DNA of 64,000 nt. Source: Streptomyces venezuelae ATCC 10712 (GTDB lineage Bacteria; Actinomycetota; Actinomycetes; Streptomycetales; Streptomycetaceae). The DNA lies in assembly GCF_008639165.1 (NCBI RefSeq), contig NZ_CP029197.1, positions 124,001 through 188,000 of the forward strand. The letters are read 5' to 3'. How positions within the stretch are numbered: the stretch's first letter is position 1; each line of letters starts with the position of its first letter. Position numbers and translations under genes: made by a program. Under the pieces are notes generated by a model, which saw only the letters and a list, made by a program, of their open reading frames with translations, made no database searches and had not been told where the DNA came from. Below, piece by piece: positions 18,991 to 27,397 of this stretch.

Positions 18991-19135
18991 CGAAGCACCC
19001 CGGCCGGCGTGCGGCGTGAGAGCGCACGCCGGCCGTCGTGTGCCTGAAAACGAAGCACCCCGCCGGCCGGCGTGTGGCCTGAAAAGGAAGCACGCCGGCC
19101 GACCGGCGTGCTGGCCTCACGAATCACCCCGCCCG
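18991..19135. repeat. Tandem GC hairpin cluster (bidirectional terminator)
   Basis: Three related copies of GAAGCAC followed by a CCGGC-rich palindrome lie in a row (starting near 18992, 19052 and 19087). Two perfect stems are clear: 13 bp at 19001-19013/19023-19035 and 9 bp at 19090-19098/19103-19111. Between them is the self-complementary GCCGGCCGGC. The array sits between convergent catalase and MscS genes and likely stops transcription from both sides. Confidence 0.6.
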
Positions 19136-19152
19136 GCCCTGGGGACACGGCT

Positions 19153-20295
19153 TCAGTCCGAAGACGTGTCCCCCGGCCGGGCGGGGCTCCGTGCGGGCTG
19201 ACGGGGGCGGCGCTGGTGCGGCGCCCGGGCGTTCTCCCACGGCCGGACGAAGGCGTCCGCCGCGGGAGCGGTGACGACCTTGGGGAGGGCGCCCGGATGC
19301 TCCCGCGCGAGCCAGCCGACGAGCTCCTCCCGTACGGCACAACGCGTCGTCCACAGATCGTCGGCGTCCTTGGCGGTCACGATCGCCCGCACCGTGATGC
19401 CGGTCGGCGAGGTGTCGGTGACGGCGAGGTCCCAGCCCCGCCCGTCCCAGGTGTCGCACGTGGCGAGGAACTCCTTGAGGTGCGCCCGGACGAGCGGGAC
19501 CGGCGTCGAGTGGTCGCAGTGCACGAACACCGACCCCGTCATCTCCGCGCCGCCGCGCGACCAGTTCTCGAACGGCCGCGAGGTGAAGTACGAGACGGGG
19601 AGCGTGACGCGGCGCTCGTCCCAGGTCCGGACCGTGAGGAAGGTGAGGGTGACCTCCTCCACGAACCCCCATTCGCCGTCCACGACGACGGTGTCGCCGA
19701 TCCGGACCATGTCGCCGAAGGCGATCTGGAAGCCGGCGAAGAGGTTGCTCAGCGTCGACTGGGCCGCCACACCGGCCACGATGCCGATGATGCCGGCCGA
19801 CGCGAGCAGGGACGTACCGAGGGTGCGGAACGAGGGGAAGGTGACGAGGGCCGCGGCCGCGGCGAGCACCCCGACGGCGACGGACACCACCCGCATGATC
19901 AGGGTGACCTGGGTACGGACCCGGCGGAGCCGTGCGGCGTCGCGTGAACGTCCCGCGTAGCGCGCGTACGAGGACTCGACGACCGCGGCGACCGTCCGTA
20001 TCGCGAGCCAGGCTCCCCCGCCGATCAGGCACAGCAGCAGCACCCGGCTCACCGCACCCGCGTGCTCCTCCAGCGGCCCCCGTCCGGGCGACGCCATCGG
20101 GTAGGTCCACCTGAGCAGGGCGGCCAGCACGACCACGTACAGCGGCGTGCGGCAGCGGCGCAGCAGCCCCCACAGCGGGGTCTCCGGGTGTCTCGCGTCG
20201 GCGAACCGTGCCAGCAGGTCCGCCGCGCGGCAGATGGCGAAGGCGGCCAGCGCCGAACCGCCGACGGAGATCGCCAGTCGGATAACGCTCTCCAT
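19153..20295 (-). CDS. MscS-family mechanosensitive channel
   Basis: 380-residue membrane protein with about four helices followed by the MscS pore and beta domain: SLLASAGIIGIVAGVAAQSTLSN spans the pore helix and GDMVRIGDTVVVDGEWGFVEEVTL is the conserved beta-domain strand. The channels release solutes on osmotic downshock; small-conductance relatives may do other jobs. The ATG at 20295 follows GGGGAGC. The C-terminal 30 residues are Pro/Arg-rich. Solute release would complement the betaine import operon, but there is no linkage other than proximity. Confidence 0.88.
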   Translation of the reverse strand: MESVIRLAISVGGSALAAFAICRAADLLARFADARHPETPLWGLLRRCRTPLYVVVLAALLRWTYPMASPGRGPLEEHAGAVSRVLLLCLIGGGAWLAIRTVAAVVESSYARYAGRSRDAARLRRVRTQVTLIMRVVSVAVGVLAAAAALVTFPSFRTLGTSLLASAGIIGIVAGVAAQSTLSNLFAGFQIAFGDMVRIGDTVVVDGEWGFVEEVTLTFLTVRTWDERRVTLPVSYFTSRPFENWSRGGAEMTGSVFVHCDHSTPVPLVRAHLKEFLATCDTWDGRGWDLAVTDTSPTGITVRAIVTAKDADDLWTTRCAVREELVGWLAREHPGALPKVVTAPAADAFVRPWENARAPHQRRPRQPARSPARPGDTSSD

Positions 20296-20397
20296 GTGCT
20301 CCCCAGTCGATGAGTCGGACAGGTTGGTCCCGTACGCCTCACCGCAGGCGAGCACGCCAAACATCCGCCGGAGGAGCCCGGCGTCACCGCCCGGCGG

Positions 20398-21393
20398 TCA
20401 GCCCGCCCGGCCCAGCCGCGGCACGCGCTCGGCCGGCGGCGGTGGCGGCGGCGGGGTCCCGTCGCCGAACGGGCGGCCGCCGAGCTGTTCCCGCCCGTGC
20501 GGCGAGAGCCAGCCGCTGGTGTCCGGGCCACGCGGGACGACGCCGGTCGGGTTGATGTCGTGATGGACGACGTAGTAGTGCGCCTTGATCTGCGCGAAGT
20601 CGATCGTGTCGCCGAAGCCGGGCGTCTGGAAGAGGTCCCGCGCGTACGCCCACAGGGCCGGGAGTTCGGTCAGCTTCTGCCGGTTGCACTTGAAGTGGCC
20701 GTGGTAGACGGCGTCGAAGCGCACCAGGGTCGGGAAGAGGCGGACGTCGGCCTCGGTGAGGGTGTCGCCGACCAGGTAGCGCCGGCCGGCGAGCCGCTCC
20801 TCCAGCCAGTCGAGCCGTGCCCACAGGCGCTGGTACGCCTTGTCGTACGCCTGCTGGCCGGCGGCGAAACCGCACTGGTAGACACCGTCGTTGACGTCCC
20901 GGTACACCTTGTCGGCCACGTCGTCGATCTCGTCGCGCCACCCCTCCGGATAGAGGTCGGGCGCTCCGTCCCGCTGGTGGGCCGCCCACTCGCTGCCCAG
21001 GTCGAGCGTGATCCGCTCGAAGTCGTTGGTCACGACCCGGCCGGTGGGGACGTCGACGATCGCGGGCACCGTGATGCCGCTCGGATAGCCCGGTTCGCGG
21101 CGGTCGTACGCCTCCCGCAGGGTCTCGATGCCGAGGACGGGGTCGCGGCCGCCGGGGTCCAGGTGGAAGCACCAGCTGCGCTCGTCGTGCAGGGGCCCGG
21201 CGATCCCCAGGGAGAGCACGTCCTCCAGTCCCATCAGCCGTCGGACGATGGCGCTCCGGTTCGCCCACGGGCAGGCCCGCGCGATGACCAGGCGGTAGCG
21301 CCCGGCCTCCACCGGGAAGCCGTCCCTGCCGTCCGCCGTGATCCGCGTGGTGATGTACGTGCGGTCGCGCTCGAACGAACCGTCACCGGTCAT
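20398..21393 (-). CDS. Glutathionyl-hydroquinone reductase (Xi-class GST, YqjG-like)
   Basis: 331-residue enzyme. The catalytic CPWA motif lies in VIARACPWANR, followed by the Xi-class segments DPGGRDPVLGI and YQCGFAAGQQAYD, and the C-terminal YYVVHHDINPTG. Relatives reduce glutathionyl-hydroquinones; in mycothiol-using actinobacteria the physiological thiol partner is uncertain. The C-terminus has a run of about seven prolines. The ATG at 21393 overlaps the end of the YihY gene by 11 bp, so the two are cotranscribed. Confidence 0.88.
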   Translation of the reverse strand: MTGDGSFERDRTYITTRITADGRDGFPVEAGRYRLVIARACPWANRSAIVRRLMGLEDVLSLGIAGPLHDERSWCFHLDPGGRDPVLGIETLREAYDRREPGYPSGITVPAIVDVPTGRVVTNDFERITLDLGSEWAAHQRDGAPDLYPEGWRDEIDDVADKVYRDVNDGVYQCGFAAGQQAYDKAYQRLWARLDWLEERLAGRRYLVGDTLTEADVRLFPTLVRFDAVYHGHFKCNRQKLTELPALWAYARDLFQTPGFGDTIDFAQIKAHYYVVHHDINPTGVVPRGPDTSGWLSPHGREQLGGRPFGDGTPPPPPPPAERVPRLGRAG

Positions 21394-22507
21394 GGGCCCG
21401 CACCTTCCTCGTATGCCCATCGGGGCCGTTTCCGCCGCGGTCCACCCCGACCGCCGCACGCTCCTCCTCCTCGGACCACGAGCGGGTGTCCCGGGGTTCC
21501 ACGTACGGCTCCTCGTCCGGCGGCATGCCGCCCGCCACCGCCCGTTGACGCAGGGTCTCCGCGTCGAACTCCAGGCCCAGGAGCACGGCCAGGTTGCTGA
21601 TCCACAGCCAGATCAGGAAGACGACCACACCACCCATCGTGCCGTAGACCCTGTTGTACGTGGCGAACTCGGACACGTAGACCGCGAACCCGGCGGAGGC
21701 GGCCAGCCAGATCAGCAGGGCGAGGGCGCTGCCCGGGGTGATCCACCGCCAGCCCCTGCTCTCGACGTTCGGACTCGCCCAGTACAGGAGCGCGAGCATC
21801 ATCGTCACCAGCACGACCAGAACGGGCCACTTGGCGATCGCCCAGACCGTCAGCGCTGAGTCGCCGACGCCCAGCAGGTCCCCCGCGCGGCGCGCCACCT
21901 CGCCGGTGAGGACGACGATCAGCGCGCTCGCCGCGGCCATGACCACCAGGAGCGCGGTCAGCCCCAGACGGACGGGCAGCACCTTCCAGAGCGGGCGGCC
22001 CTCCGGGACGCCGTAGACGCGGTTGGCCGAGCGCATGAACGCCCCCACGTATCCGGAGGCCGACCACAGGGCGAGCAGCACGCCGACCGTCGCCATGGCG
22101 GCTCCGGTACCGGGCGCCCCCTGAAGGTTCTCCACGGCCTGGTCGAGAACGTCGTGGGCGGGGCCCGGCGTGATCCCGCCGAAGCTCTCCAGGACCTTGT
22201 CCGTCGTCGACCGGCCGCTGACGCCGAGCAGCGAGACGAGCACGAGCAGCGCCGGGAAGAGGGCCAGCAGGCCGTAGTACGTGAGGGCGGCGGCCCGGTC
22301 CGTCAGCTCGTCGGACACGAACTCCCGCGCCGACCTCCGGAGGATCGCGAGCCAGGAACGCCGCGGCAGCTCGGCAGGCGAGTCGGGCGCGCGCCGCTCG
22401 ACCTCGGGCCCGGGACCGACGTCCTCCGGTCTCGGCGCCTCACGAGGGGAGCAGGTGGGCGCGGCCACCGCCGCACGCTCTTCCTGAGGAACTTCACGGT
22501 CGGCCAT
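21383..22507 (-). CDS. YihY/virulence factor BrkB family membrane protein
   Basis: 374-residue protein with six membrane helices in the YihY (formerly RNase BN) pattern. Family segments include ELTDRAAALTYYGLLALFPALLV near residue 65, SASGYVGAFMRSANRVYGV, and the late YNRVYGTMGGVVVFLIWLW. The first 50 residues and last 50 are charged and probably cytoplasmic. It is not an RNase. Function unknown; proposed roles include transport or flipping. It heads a two-gene unit with the GST gene. Confidence 0.85.
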   Translation of the reverse strand: MADREVPQEERAAVAAPTCSPREAPRPEDVGPGPEVERRAPDSPAELPRRSWLAILRRSAREFVSDELTDRAAALTYYGLLALFPALLVLVSLLGVSGRSTTDKVLESFGGITPGPAHDVLDQAVENLQGAPGTGAAMATVGVLLALWSASGYVGAFMRSANRVYGVPEGRPLWKVLPVRLGLTALLVVMAAASALIVVLTGEVARRAGDLLGVGDSALTVWAIAKWPVLVVLVTMMLALLYWASPNVESRGWRWITPGSALALLIWLAASAGFAVYVSEFATYNRVYGTMGGVVVFLIWLWISNLAVLLGLEFDAETLRQRAVAGGMPPDEEPYVEPRDTRSWSEEEERAAVGVDRGGNGPDGHTRKVRAHDR

Positions 22508-22646
22508 GGACGGGCGGATACCCCCGCAGGGCCGGACTACGCCCTCCCGGGGGTCCTCGGTCAGGCGCCGTGTGAGGATGAGCTCATCCGACGTACGGGG
22601 AGGTCTCGGCCGCGTTCAACCCCGCCGCCCCCTGGGAGGACCCTGT

Positions 22647-24236
22647 ATGACCCGCGTACCGATGGTCCGGCGCGTGTTCGGCGACGGCCCGTTCGCCGAG
22701 GTCGGTGAACCTGCTCTGACCGTCGTCGACGAGCGGTCGCGGACGGTCGCCGTGGGTGGGGACCTCGGGGGTGTCCAGTGGAGCGGCAGTGGGACCGCGG
22801 ACGACCGCTGGACGGGGCATCGGATCGGGGTCTACGAGCGAGACGGGCTGCGGTGCCGGCACCTGGTCCGGTCCTGTTACCCGGTGCGGGCCCTCGCCTT
22901 CCACCCCGTTCTTCCCCTGTTGGCCGTGGGTACCGGGCGCTACGACGGCGGCTACTCGTTCGAAGGCGAGCTGCTGCTGATCCGCTTGGACTCCGGCGAC
23001 GTGGTGTCCGCCCTGCCGTACCCGCGCGAGGTGCTCGGCGTGGAATGGCGCAGCGAGACGGAGCTTCGTCTGGCGTTGGCGCCGTGTGACGACTGGGAGA
23101 ACCCACGGGCACACGAGGAGGGTCACGCGGTCGTTGTGGCCCGCTCGGACTGGGGCGTCGTCGGGCCGGGGTCGATCCGTGCCGAGGAGCTGGCCTCCCC
23201 CGCCGAGCCGTTCGTCCGGCCGGATCACAGCGCGGAGGCCCGTCGAGTCCTGACGGAGCTCGCGGCCTCGGCCGGTCGGCAGTGGTCCGTACGCAGACGG
23301 GTGTGGGCTGTCGAGGGTACGGAGGACGGTCGCGTACTGGCTGCTCTGGACGGGGTCCTGGCGGAGTCGTGGCTGCCGTCCGGGGACCTGCAATGGGTGG
23401 TGGACGACGAGGAAGGCGGCCGGCAGCTGGTTCCGGCCACCGACGGCACGTCGGTCTGGACGAACGCCGAACGCCGTGGCCGGCGCGGGGAAGGGCGCTG
23501 GGAGACGTCCCCGCCCCGGGTCGCCCGGATCGCCCTCGACACAGGGCAGGTACGGGAGACCCTGAGCCCCGGCGTGTTCACGGTGCTCGTCGCAGGCGAC
23601 CGGAGGACGGTCCTCCGACCGTTGGGCGGCCGCCGCAAGCAGCCCGAACGGCTGATGATGTTCGACCTCGACGGTCCGGCGGACGGTCCGGAGGTCGGCC
23701 ACTTCGACGTGTTCAACCACCCGTTCCCCGTCCGCCACCCGAGCCGCCCGTACGTTCTGGTCGGCACCGACCCGGACAAGCCGTACAGGGACAAATGGGT
23801 CACGGCCGTGGACGCCGATGGGACGTTGCGGCAGCTGTTCCCGCACTCCTGGGTACCGACGGAACATCACTTCGGGGGTCCCGCCGCCGAGATCGGGCAC
23901 TCCCTGGTCTACGCCGGCGCGGTCCATCACGGCCACGGACTCCAACCCGGCGGCGCGTACACGGTGCGGCGCTCGCTGGACGGCTCGGTGCTGTGGCAGC
24001 ACCGGGCCGACCATCCCGCCACCGCCCTCGACACCGACGGGCACACGGTCTACGTGGCCGACAACTCCGGCGCTCTGACCGCACTGGACGCCGACGACGG
24101 CTCGGTGCGCTGGCGCACAGAGCTGGAAGTCGCCGGAGTACCGACCACCGCACTGTCCCTCGCGGTGGCACCCCAAGGGCACCTGCTCATCGGAACGGTC
24201 GACGGCCGGATCCTGGAGTGCACGCCACGCCAGTGA
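22647..24236 (+). CDS. WD40/PQQ-like beta-propeller protein
   Basis: 529-residue protein without a signal peptide. Repeated beta-strand units are visible: LAFHPVLPLLAVGTGRYDGG early, and in the C-terminal third PQQ-type repeats such as SVLWQHRADHP, VYVADNSGALTALDADDGSVRW and HLLIGTVDGRILE. These form a propeller, probably for protein binding rather than enzymatic use of PQQ. GGGAGGA at 22634-22640 sets the ATG at 22647. It is convergent with the SMI1/KNR4 gene (18-bp gap). Function not recognised. Confidence 0.7.
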   Translation: MTRVPMVRRVFGDGPFAEVGEPALTVVDERSRTVAVGGDLGGVQWSGSGTADDRWTGHRIGVYERDGLRCRHLVRSCYPVRALAFHPVLPLLAVGTGRYDGGYSFEGELLLIRLDSGDVVSALPYPREVLGVEWRSETELRLALAPCDDWENPRAHEEGHAVVVARSDWGVVGPGSIRAEELASPAEPFVRPDHSAEARRVLTELAASAGRQWSVRRRVWAVEGTEDGRVLAALDGVLAESWLPSGDLQWVVDDEEGGRQLVPATDGTSVWTNAERRGRRGEGRWETSPPRVARIALDTGQVRETLSPGVFTVLVAGDRRTVLRPLGGRRKQPERLMMFDLDGPADGPEVGHFDVFNHPFPVRHPSRPYVLVGTDPDKPYRDKWVTAVDADGTLRQLFPHSWVPTEHHFGGPAAEIGHSLVYAGAVHHGHGLQPGGAYTVRRSLDGSVLWQHRADHPATALDTDGHTVYVADNSGALTALDADDGSVRWRTELEVAGVPTTALSLAVAPQGHLLIGTVDGRILECTPRQ

Positions 24237-24254
24237 GCCCGACCGTTCCGAGGC

Positions 24255-24842
24255 TCAGAGCTTCCGAGCCATGCGGTAACTCCGTGGATGCGCGTGAAGC
24301 CGCGGCGAGGTGAGTTCCAGGGCCCGGTTGTCGCGTCCGGCGCTCATGTGGCGGAGCCAGCGTTCGTACCAGTCGAGGAAGTCGGCGGCGGAGGAGACGT
24401 TGGGGCCCCAGTATCCGTCGCCGTTGCCTATGAGGACGCGGCCGGTGAGGGGGCCGGTCACCGCGATGACGCAGACGTCGGAGCAACCCATCTCGATGAT
24501 GTGGAGGAAGAGATCACCTCCGTCGCCGCGTGGGTTTCTCCCGTCGAAGCCCCGGGGTGTCCCTGGTTCTCCGCGCGGATTCATGACCAGGAGGGAACAT
24601 CGCTCCAGCGGCAGGAGGCCGTAGAACGGCGACGCCCCTGAGCCGCCGAGGTGGGTGAGGAACTGCCGGTAGGCGTCGGGCAGGGCGATGGCGTGCTCGG
24701 CCTCGAACGCGGCGAGGTGTGCTTCCGCCAGCTTCGGACCGAGGCGGAACCCGTGCTTCTCTTCTCCGAAGGAGTGACTGCGCAGGGGTTGGAAAGGGAT
24801 CGCGGCCAGCTTGCGACGCAGGCGGGGTATGCGGGGATCCAT
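24255..24842 (-). CDS. SMI1/KNR4 (SUKH) family protein
   Basis: 195-residue protein. The N-terminal half carries the SUKH pattern: a helix ending in FEAEHAIALPDAYRQFLTHLGGSG, then PFYGLLPLE. Family members often act as immunity proteins against secreted nuclease toxins, or as regulatory binding modules. The C-terminal half contains IGNGDGYWGPN. No toxin gene is adjacent, so it may be an orphan immunity gene or a housekeeping binder. Confidence 0.72.
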   Translation of the reverse strand: MDPRIPRLRRKLAAIPFQPLRSHSFGEEKHGFRLGPKLAEAHLAAFEAEHAIALPDAYRQFLTHLGGSGASPFYGLLPLERCSLLVMNPRGEPGTPRGFDGRNPRGDGGDLFLHIIEMGCSDVCVIAVTGPLTGRVLIGNGDGYWGPNVSSAADFLDWYERWLRHMSAGRDNRALELTSPRLHAHPRSYRMARKL

Positions 24843-24999
24843 CGTGCTCTTCTCTCGTGCACGTCAGCCTACCTACGGGTGGTCGTGGCCGGCCTGCCCG
24901 TCCGGGCACCGTCCTGTGCCCCGCCCGATGCACCCGGCGCCCGGCGCCCGTCCGCGCCCGGCGGATAGAGTCGGGGTGAGCGCAGGAGGTGGAACACAC

Positions 25000-25488
25000 A
25001 TGACCAAAGAGGGTTCTGACCCGCCCGAGGGCACGGCCGCTTCCGGCGAGGACGAGTCCTCCCCGGAGGCGGAGCTGCTCGGCCGGCGGATCGAGTACCT
25101 CTTCACCTACGTACAGCCACTGGGCCGGCGTTTCACGCTTCAGGAGGTCGTCGACGGGATCAAGGAAGCCGCGGGCCCCCATGACGCGAAGCTGTCCGTC
25201 GGCCGGCTGTGGGCCCTTGCCAAGGGCAAGGCGCCCAATCCGACGGTGGGAACGCTTCGGGTCCTGGGTGACTTCTTCGGCGTCCCGCTCGCCTACTTCA
25301 TCGACGACGAGGTCGAGGCCAGGGTGTCGGCGCAGCTCGCGCTGATCGCCGCGATGCGCGCCAACGACGTGCGTTCGGTGGCGCTGCGGGCGGCCGCGGT
25401 GGCGACGATGTCCACGCAGGGCATCGAGGCGGTGCGCTCCGTGATCGAACGGGCACGGCCCGTTCCGAGCGAGCCACCGACCGTCTGA
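25000..25488 (+). CDS. XRE-type helix-turn-helix regulator
   Basis: 162-residue DNA-binding protein. Residues about 40-100 hold a degenerate XRE fold (FTLQEVVDGIKEAAG, SVGRLWALAKGKAPNPTVGTLRVLGDFFGVPLAYFID). The N-terminus is acidic and disordered. AGGAGGT at 24984-24990 fixes the ATG at 25000, and TAGAGT at 24965-24970 is a plausible -10. It is the first gene of a three-gene cassette with an ImmA/IrrE peptidase and a membrane protein. In phage and ICE systems ImmA-type peptidases cut XRE repressors, so the neighbour may inactivate this protein. Confidence 0.8.
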   Translation: MTKEGSDPPEGTAASGEDESSPEAELLGRRIEYLFTYVQPLGRRFTLQEVVDGIKEAAGPHDAKLSVGRLWALAKGKAPNPTVGTLRVLGDFFGVPLAYFIDDEVEARVSAQLALIAAMRANDVRSVALRAAAVATMSTQGIEAVRSVIERARPVPSEPPTV

Positions 25489-25584
25489 CCTGTGCGTTGC
25501 CTGTGTAGAGTCTGGCGCCGGAGATCGTGGGCGGCCGTGCGGGGCCCCGCGATCGCATGAACGGCGAGAGGGAACTCGGGGCGC

Positions 25585-26139
25585 ATGGACCGCCGTGACT
25601 GGCGTGAACTGAGGACGCGGTACGAAACCCTGATCGGACGCTTCACCCTCTCTCACCCCTTCCAGGTCGACGAGCTCTGCTCGGCCATCGCCGCGGAGCG
25701 CGGCCGGCCCCTCTACCTGCTCCCGATGCCCGCCGTCATGCCCGCCGGTGCCGGGGTGTGCGGCATGTGGGTGTCGTTCGGCACCTCCGACCACGTCTAC
25801 TACAACGTGGTGACGAGCCGTCCGCACCAGACGCACATCGTGTTGCACGAACTGGCCCACATCCTGCTCGACCACCGTGAACCGTCCGCGCCCGAGCCGG
25901 GGATGCTCGCGCAGCTCTTCCCCGACCTGGACCCGGCCATGGCCGCCCGGCTGCTGGGACGGACGCGGACGAAGGCCACGACGCGGCAGGAGCAGGAGGC
26001 CGAGTTGCTGGCCTCCGTGATGTGGCAGCACTTCAACGTCGCACCGGCGGCCGCCGCGTCGGCTCCCCCCGAAACGGCCGACACCCTCAACCGGGTGATC
26101 GGCGCCTTGTCCCGACGCACCACCCTGAGGCCCCGTTGA
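25585..26139 (+). CDS. ImmA/IrrE family metallopeptidase
   Basis: 184-residue protein with the zinc-peptidase motif HELAHILLDH at about residues 89-98 and a downstream Glu-rich helix (RQEQEAELLASVMW) that should complete the metal site. Such enzymes cleave XRE-type repressors in response to DNA damage or other cues; many Streptomyces copies have been labelled as toxin components. A TAGAGT hexamer at 25505-25510 suggests an extra promoter in front. The stop overlaps the TTG start of the membrane protein gene (TTGA). Confidence 0.85.
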   Translation: MDRRDWRELRTRYETLIGRFTLSHPFQVDELCSAIAAERGRPLYLLPMPAVMPAGAGVCGMWVSFGTSDHVYYNVVTSRPHQTHIVLHELAHILLDHREPSAPEPGMLAQLFPDLDPAMAARLLGRTRTKATTRQEQEAELLASVMWQHFNVAPAAAASAPPETADTLNRVIGALSRRTTLRPR

Positions 26140-27317
26140 GGATTTTCGATCTCGTCGTCGTCCCGCCCCTGTGGCTGTTCGTGTGCTGGAAGGCGTCGGG
26201 GCTGCGCTCGGCGCCGCGACAGGACCGCCTCATGTGGCTGATGTGGGCGCTGTGGGCCGTCGCGTTCACCATCGGCGTGCCCGCGGTCCGCCGGGTCGTC
26301 GACGCGGCCGTGGGGGTTCCGAGCTTCACGAACCTGCCGGTCCACATGCTGTCGCTGTGCGCGATGGGGGCGCTGTTCGAGTTCATCCGCGAGGCGACCG
26401 GGGCCCGGGGGCACCGGCTCTCGGGGCTGCGCTGGGTCCTGCTGGGTCTGGCGGAGGCCGGGCTGATCTGCACCTTCGCCGCGAGTCCGCTCCCTGACGG
26501 TGAGACGGACCTGGTGACCGTGACCGGGTCGCCGATGATCACCGCGTACTGGATGATCTTCCTCGGGTACATCCTGTACGGGGTGCTCAGCGCGATCCGG
26601 CTGTGCTGGCGGTACGGGCGGCACGCCGCGCCCGGCCCGACCCGGACGGCGATGCGGCTGCTGGGACTGGCCAGCTCCTTCGGGGTGCTGTACGTCGCCC
26701 ACCGGCTCGCTCACCTGGTGGCCGGGCTCACCGGGCGGAGCCTGACCGGCGCTCCCGGGGTGGTCGTCACCACGCAGGTCCTCCTGGCGTGCACCCTGCT
26801 GCTGCTCGTGGCCAGTGTCAGTTGGCCGTTCCTCGCCGGGTGCGCGACGCGGGCCCGGTTGCGCCGGCAGGTGAGGGCCATCCGTCCGTTGTGGCGGCTC
26901 CTGACGGAGTCGACGCCGGAGGTGGTCCTTCCGCTGCCCGAGGGTCTGCACAAGGACATCGACATGGTCCGCTACCGGTGCGTCATCGAGATCCGCGACA
27001 GTGCCCTCGCCCTGTCCGGTCACGTCTCGCGGGAGCAACTCGAAGCCGTACGGCGCGCCTTGGCGGCATCGGGGCTCCGCGGTGCCGAGCGGGACGCGAC
27101 GGCCGAGGCGGCCGTCCTACTGTACGCGGCGCGGGCCGAACGCGCCGGTGAGCCGCCCCGGTTCCCCGAGCAGGCCGTGGTGCGGGAGGGCGGCGACCTC
27201 GACACCGACGCCGCGTGGCTGCGGAAGGTCGCGGCGGCCGTCCGCTCGTCCGCGGCGGAAGCGGCCGTCGCTCGGCTGCGCGCGGACGCGGACGCCGCGG
27301 TCCTCGCGGCCGAATGA
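26136..27317 (+). CDS. Multi-pass membrane protein, MAB_1171c-like
   Basis: 393-residue protein. Six or seven membrane helices occupy residues 1-245 (RIFDLVVVPPLWLFVCWKA, MWLMWALWAVAFTIGVPAV, and others), followed by a soluble helical C-terminal domain of about 150 residues rich in Ala, Arg and Glu. It matches the group called MAB_1171c family putative transporters, which in Streptomyces commonly follows XRE and ImmA/IrrE genes. The start is taken as the TTG at 26136 that overlaps the previous stop; GAGG lies 6 nt upstream. Transport has not been shown for the family. Confidence 0.7.
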   Translation: MRIFDLVVVPPLWLFVCWKASGLRSAPRQDRLMWLMWALWAVAFTIGVPAVRRVVDAAVGVPSFTNLPVHMLSLCAMGALFEFIREATGARGHRLSGLRWVLLGLAEAGLICTFAASPLPDGETDLVTVTGSPMITAYWMIFLGYILYGVLSAIRLCWRYGRHAAPGPTRTAMRLLGLASSFGVLYVAHRLAHLVAGLTGRSLTGAPGVVVTTQVLLACTLLLLVASVSWPFLAGCATRARLRRQVRAIRPLWRLLTESTPEVVLPLPEGLHKDIDMVRYRCVIEIRDSALALSGHVSREQLEAVRRALAASGLRGAERDATAEAAVLLYAARAERAGEPPRFPEQAVVREGGDLDTDAAWLRKVAAAVRSSAAEAAVARLRADADAAVLAAE

Positions 27318-27321
27318 CGGC

Positions 27322-27361
27322 GGCGCCGGTCTCCAGGACCGAAGTCCTGGAGACCGGCGCC
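27322..27361. terminator. Strong bidirectional terminator
   Basis: A perfect 18-bp stem (27322-27339 with 27344-27361) closes on a CGAA tetraloop and is followed by TTGTTC. It separates the end of the XRE/ImmA cassette from the convergent secreted protein gene. Confidence 0.88.
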
Positions 27362-27397
27362 TTGTTCACGCTCCGGCCGGTGTGGCGCGGGCGGGTG

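Noticed and set aside
24811..24999. Longer N-terminus for the XRE regulator
   Set aside because: The frame is open, but the sequence lacks domain character and a strong AGGAGGT site marks the ATG at 25000.
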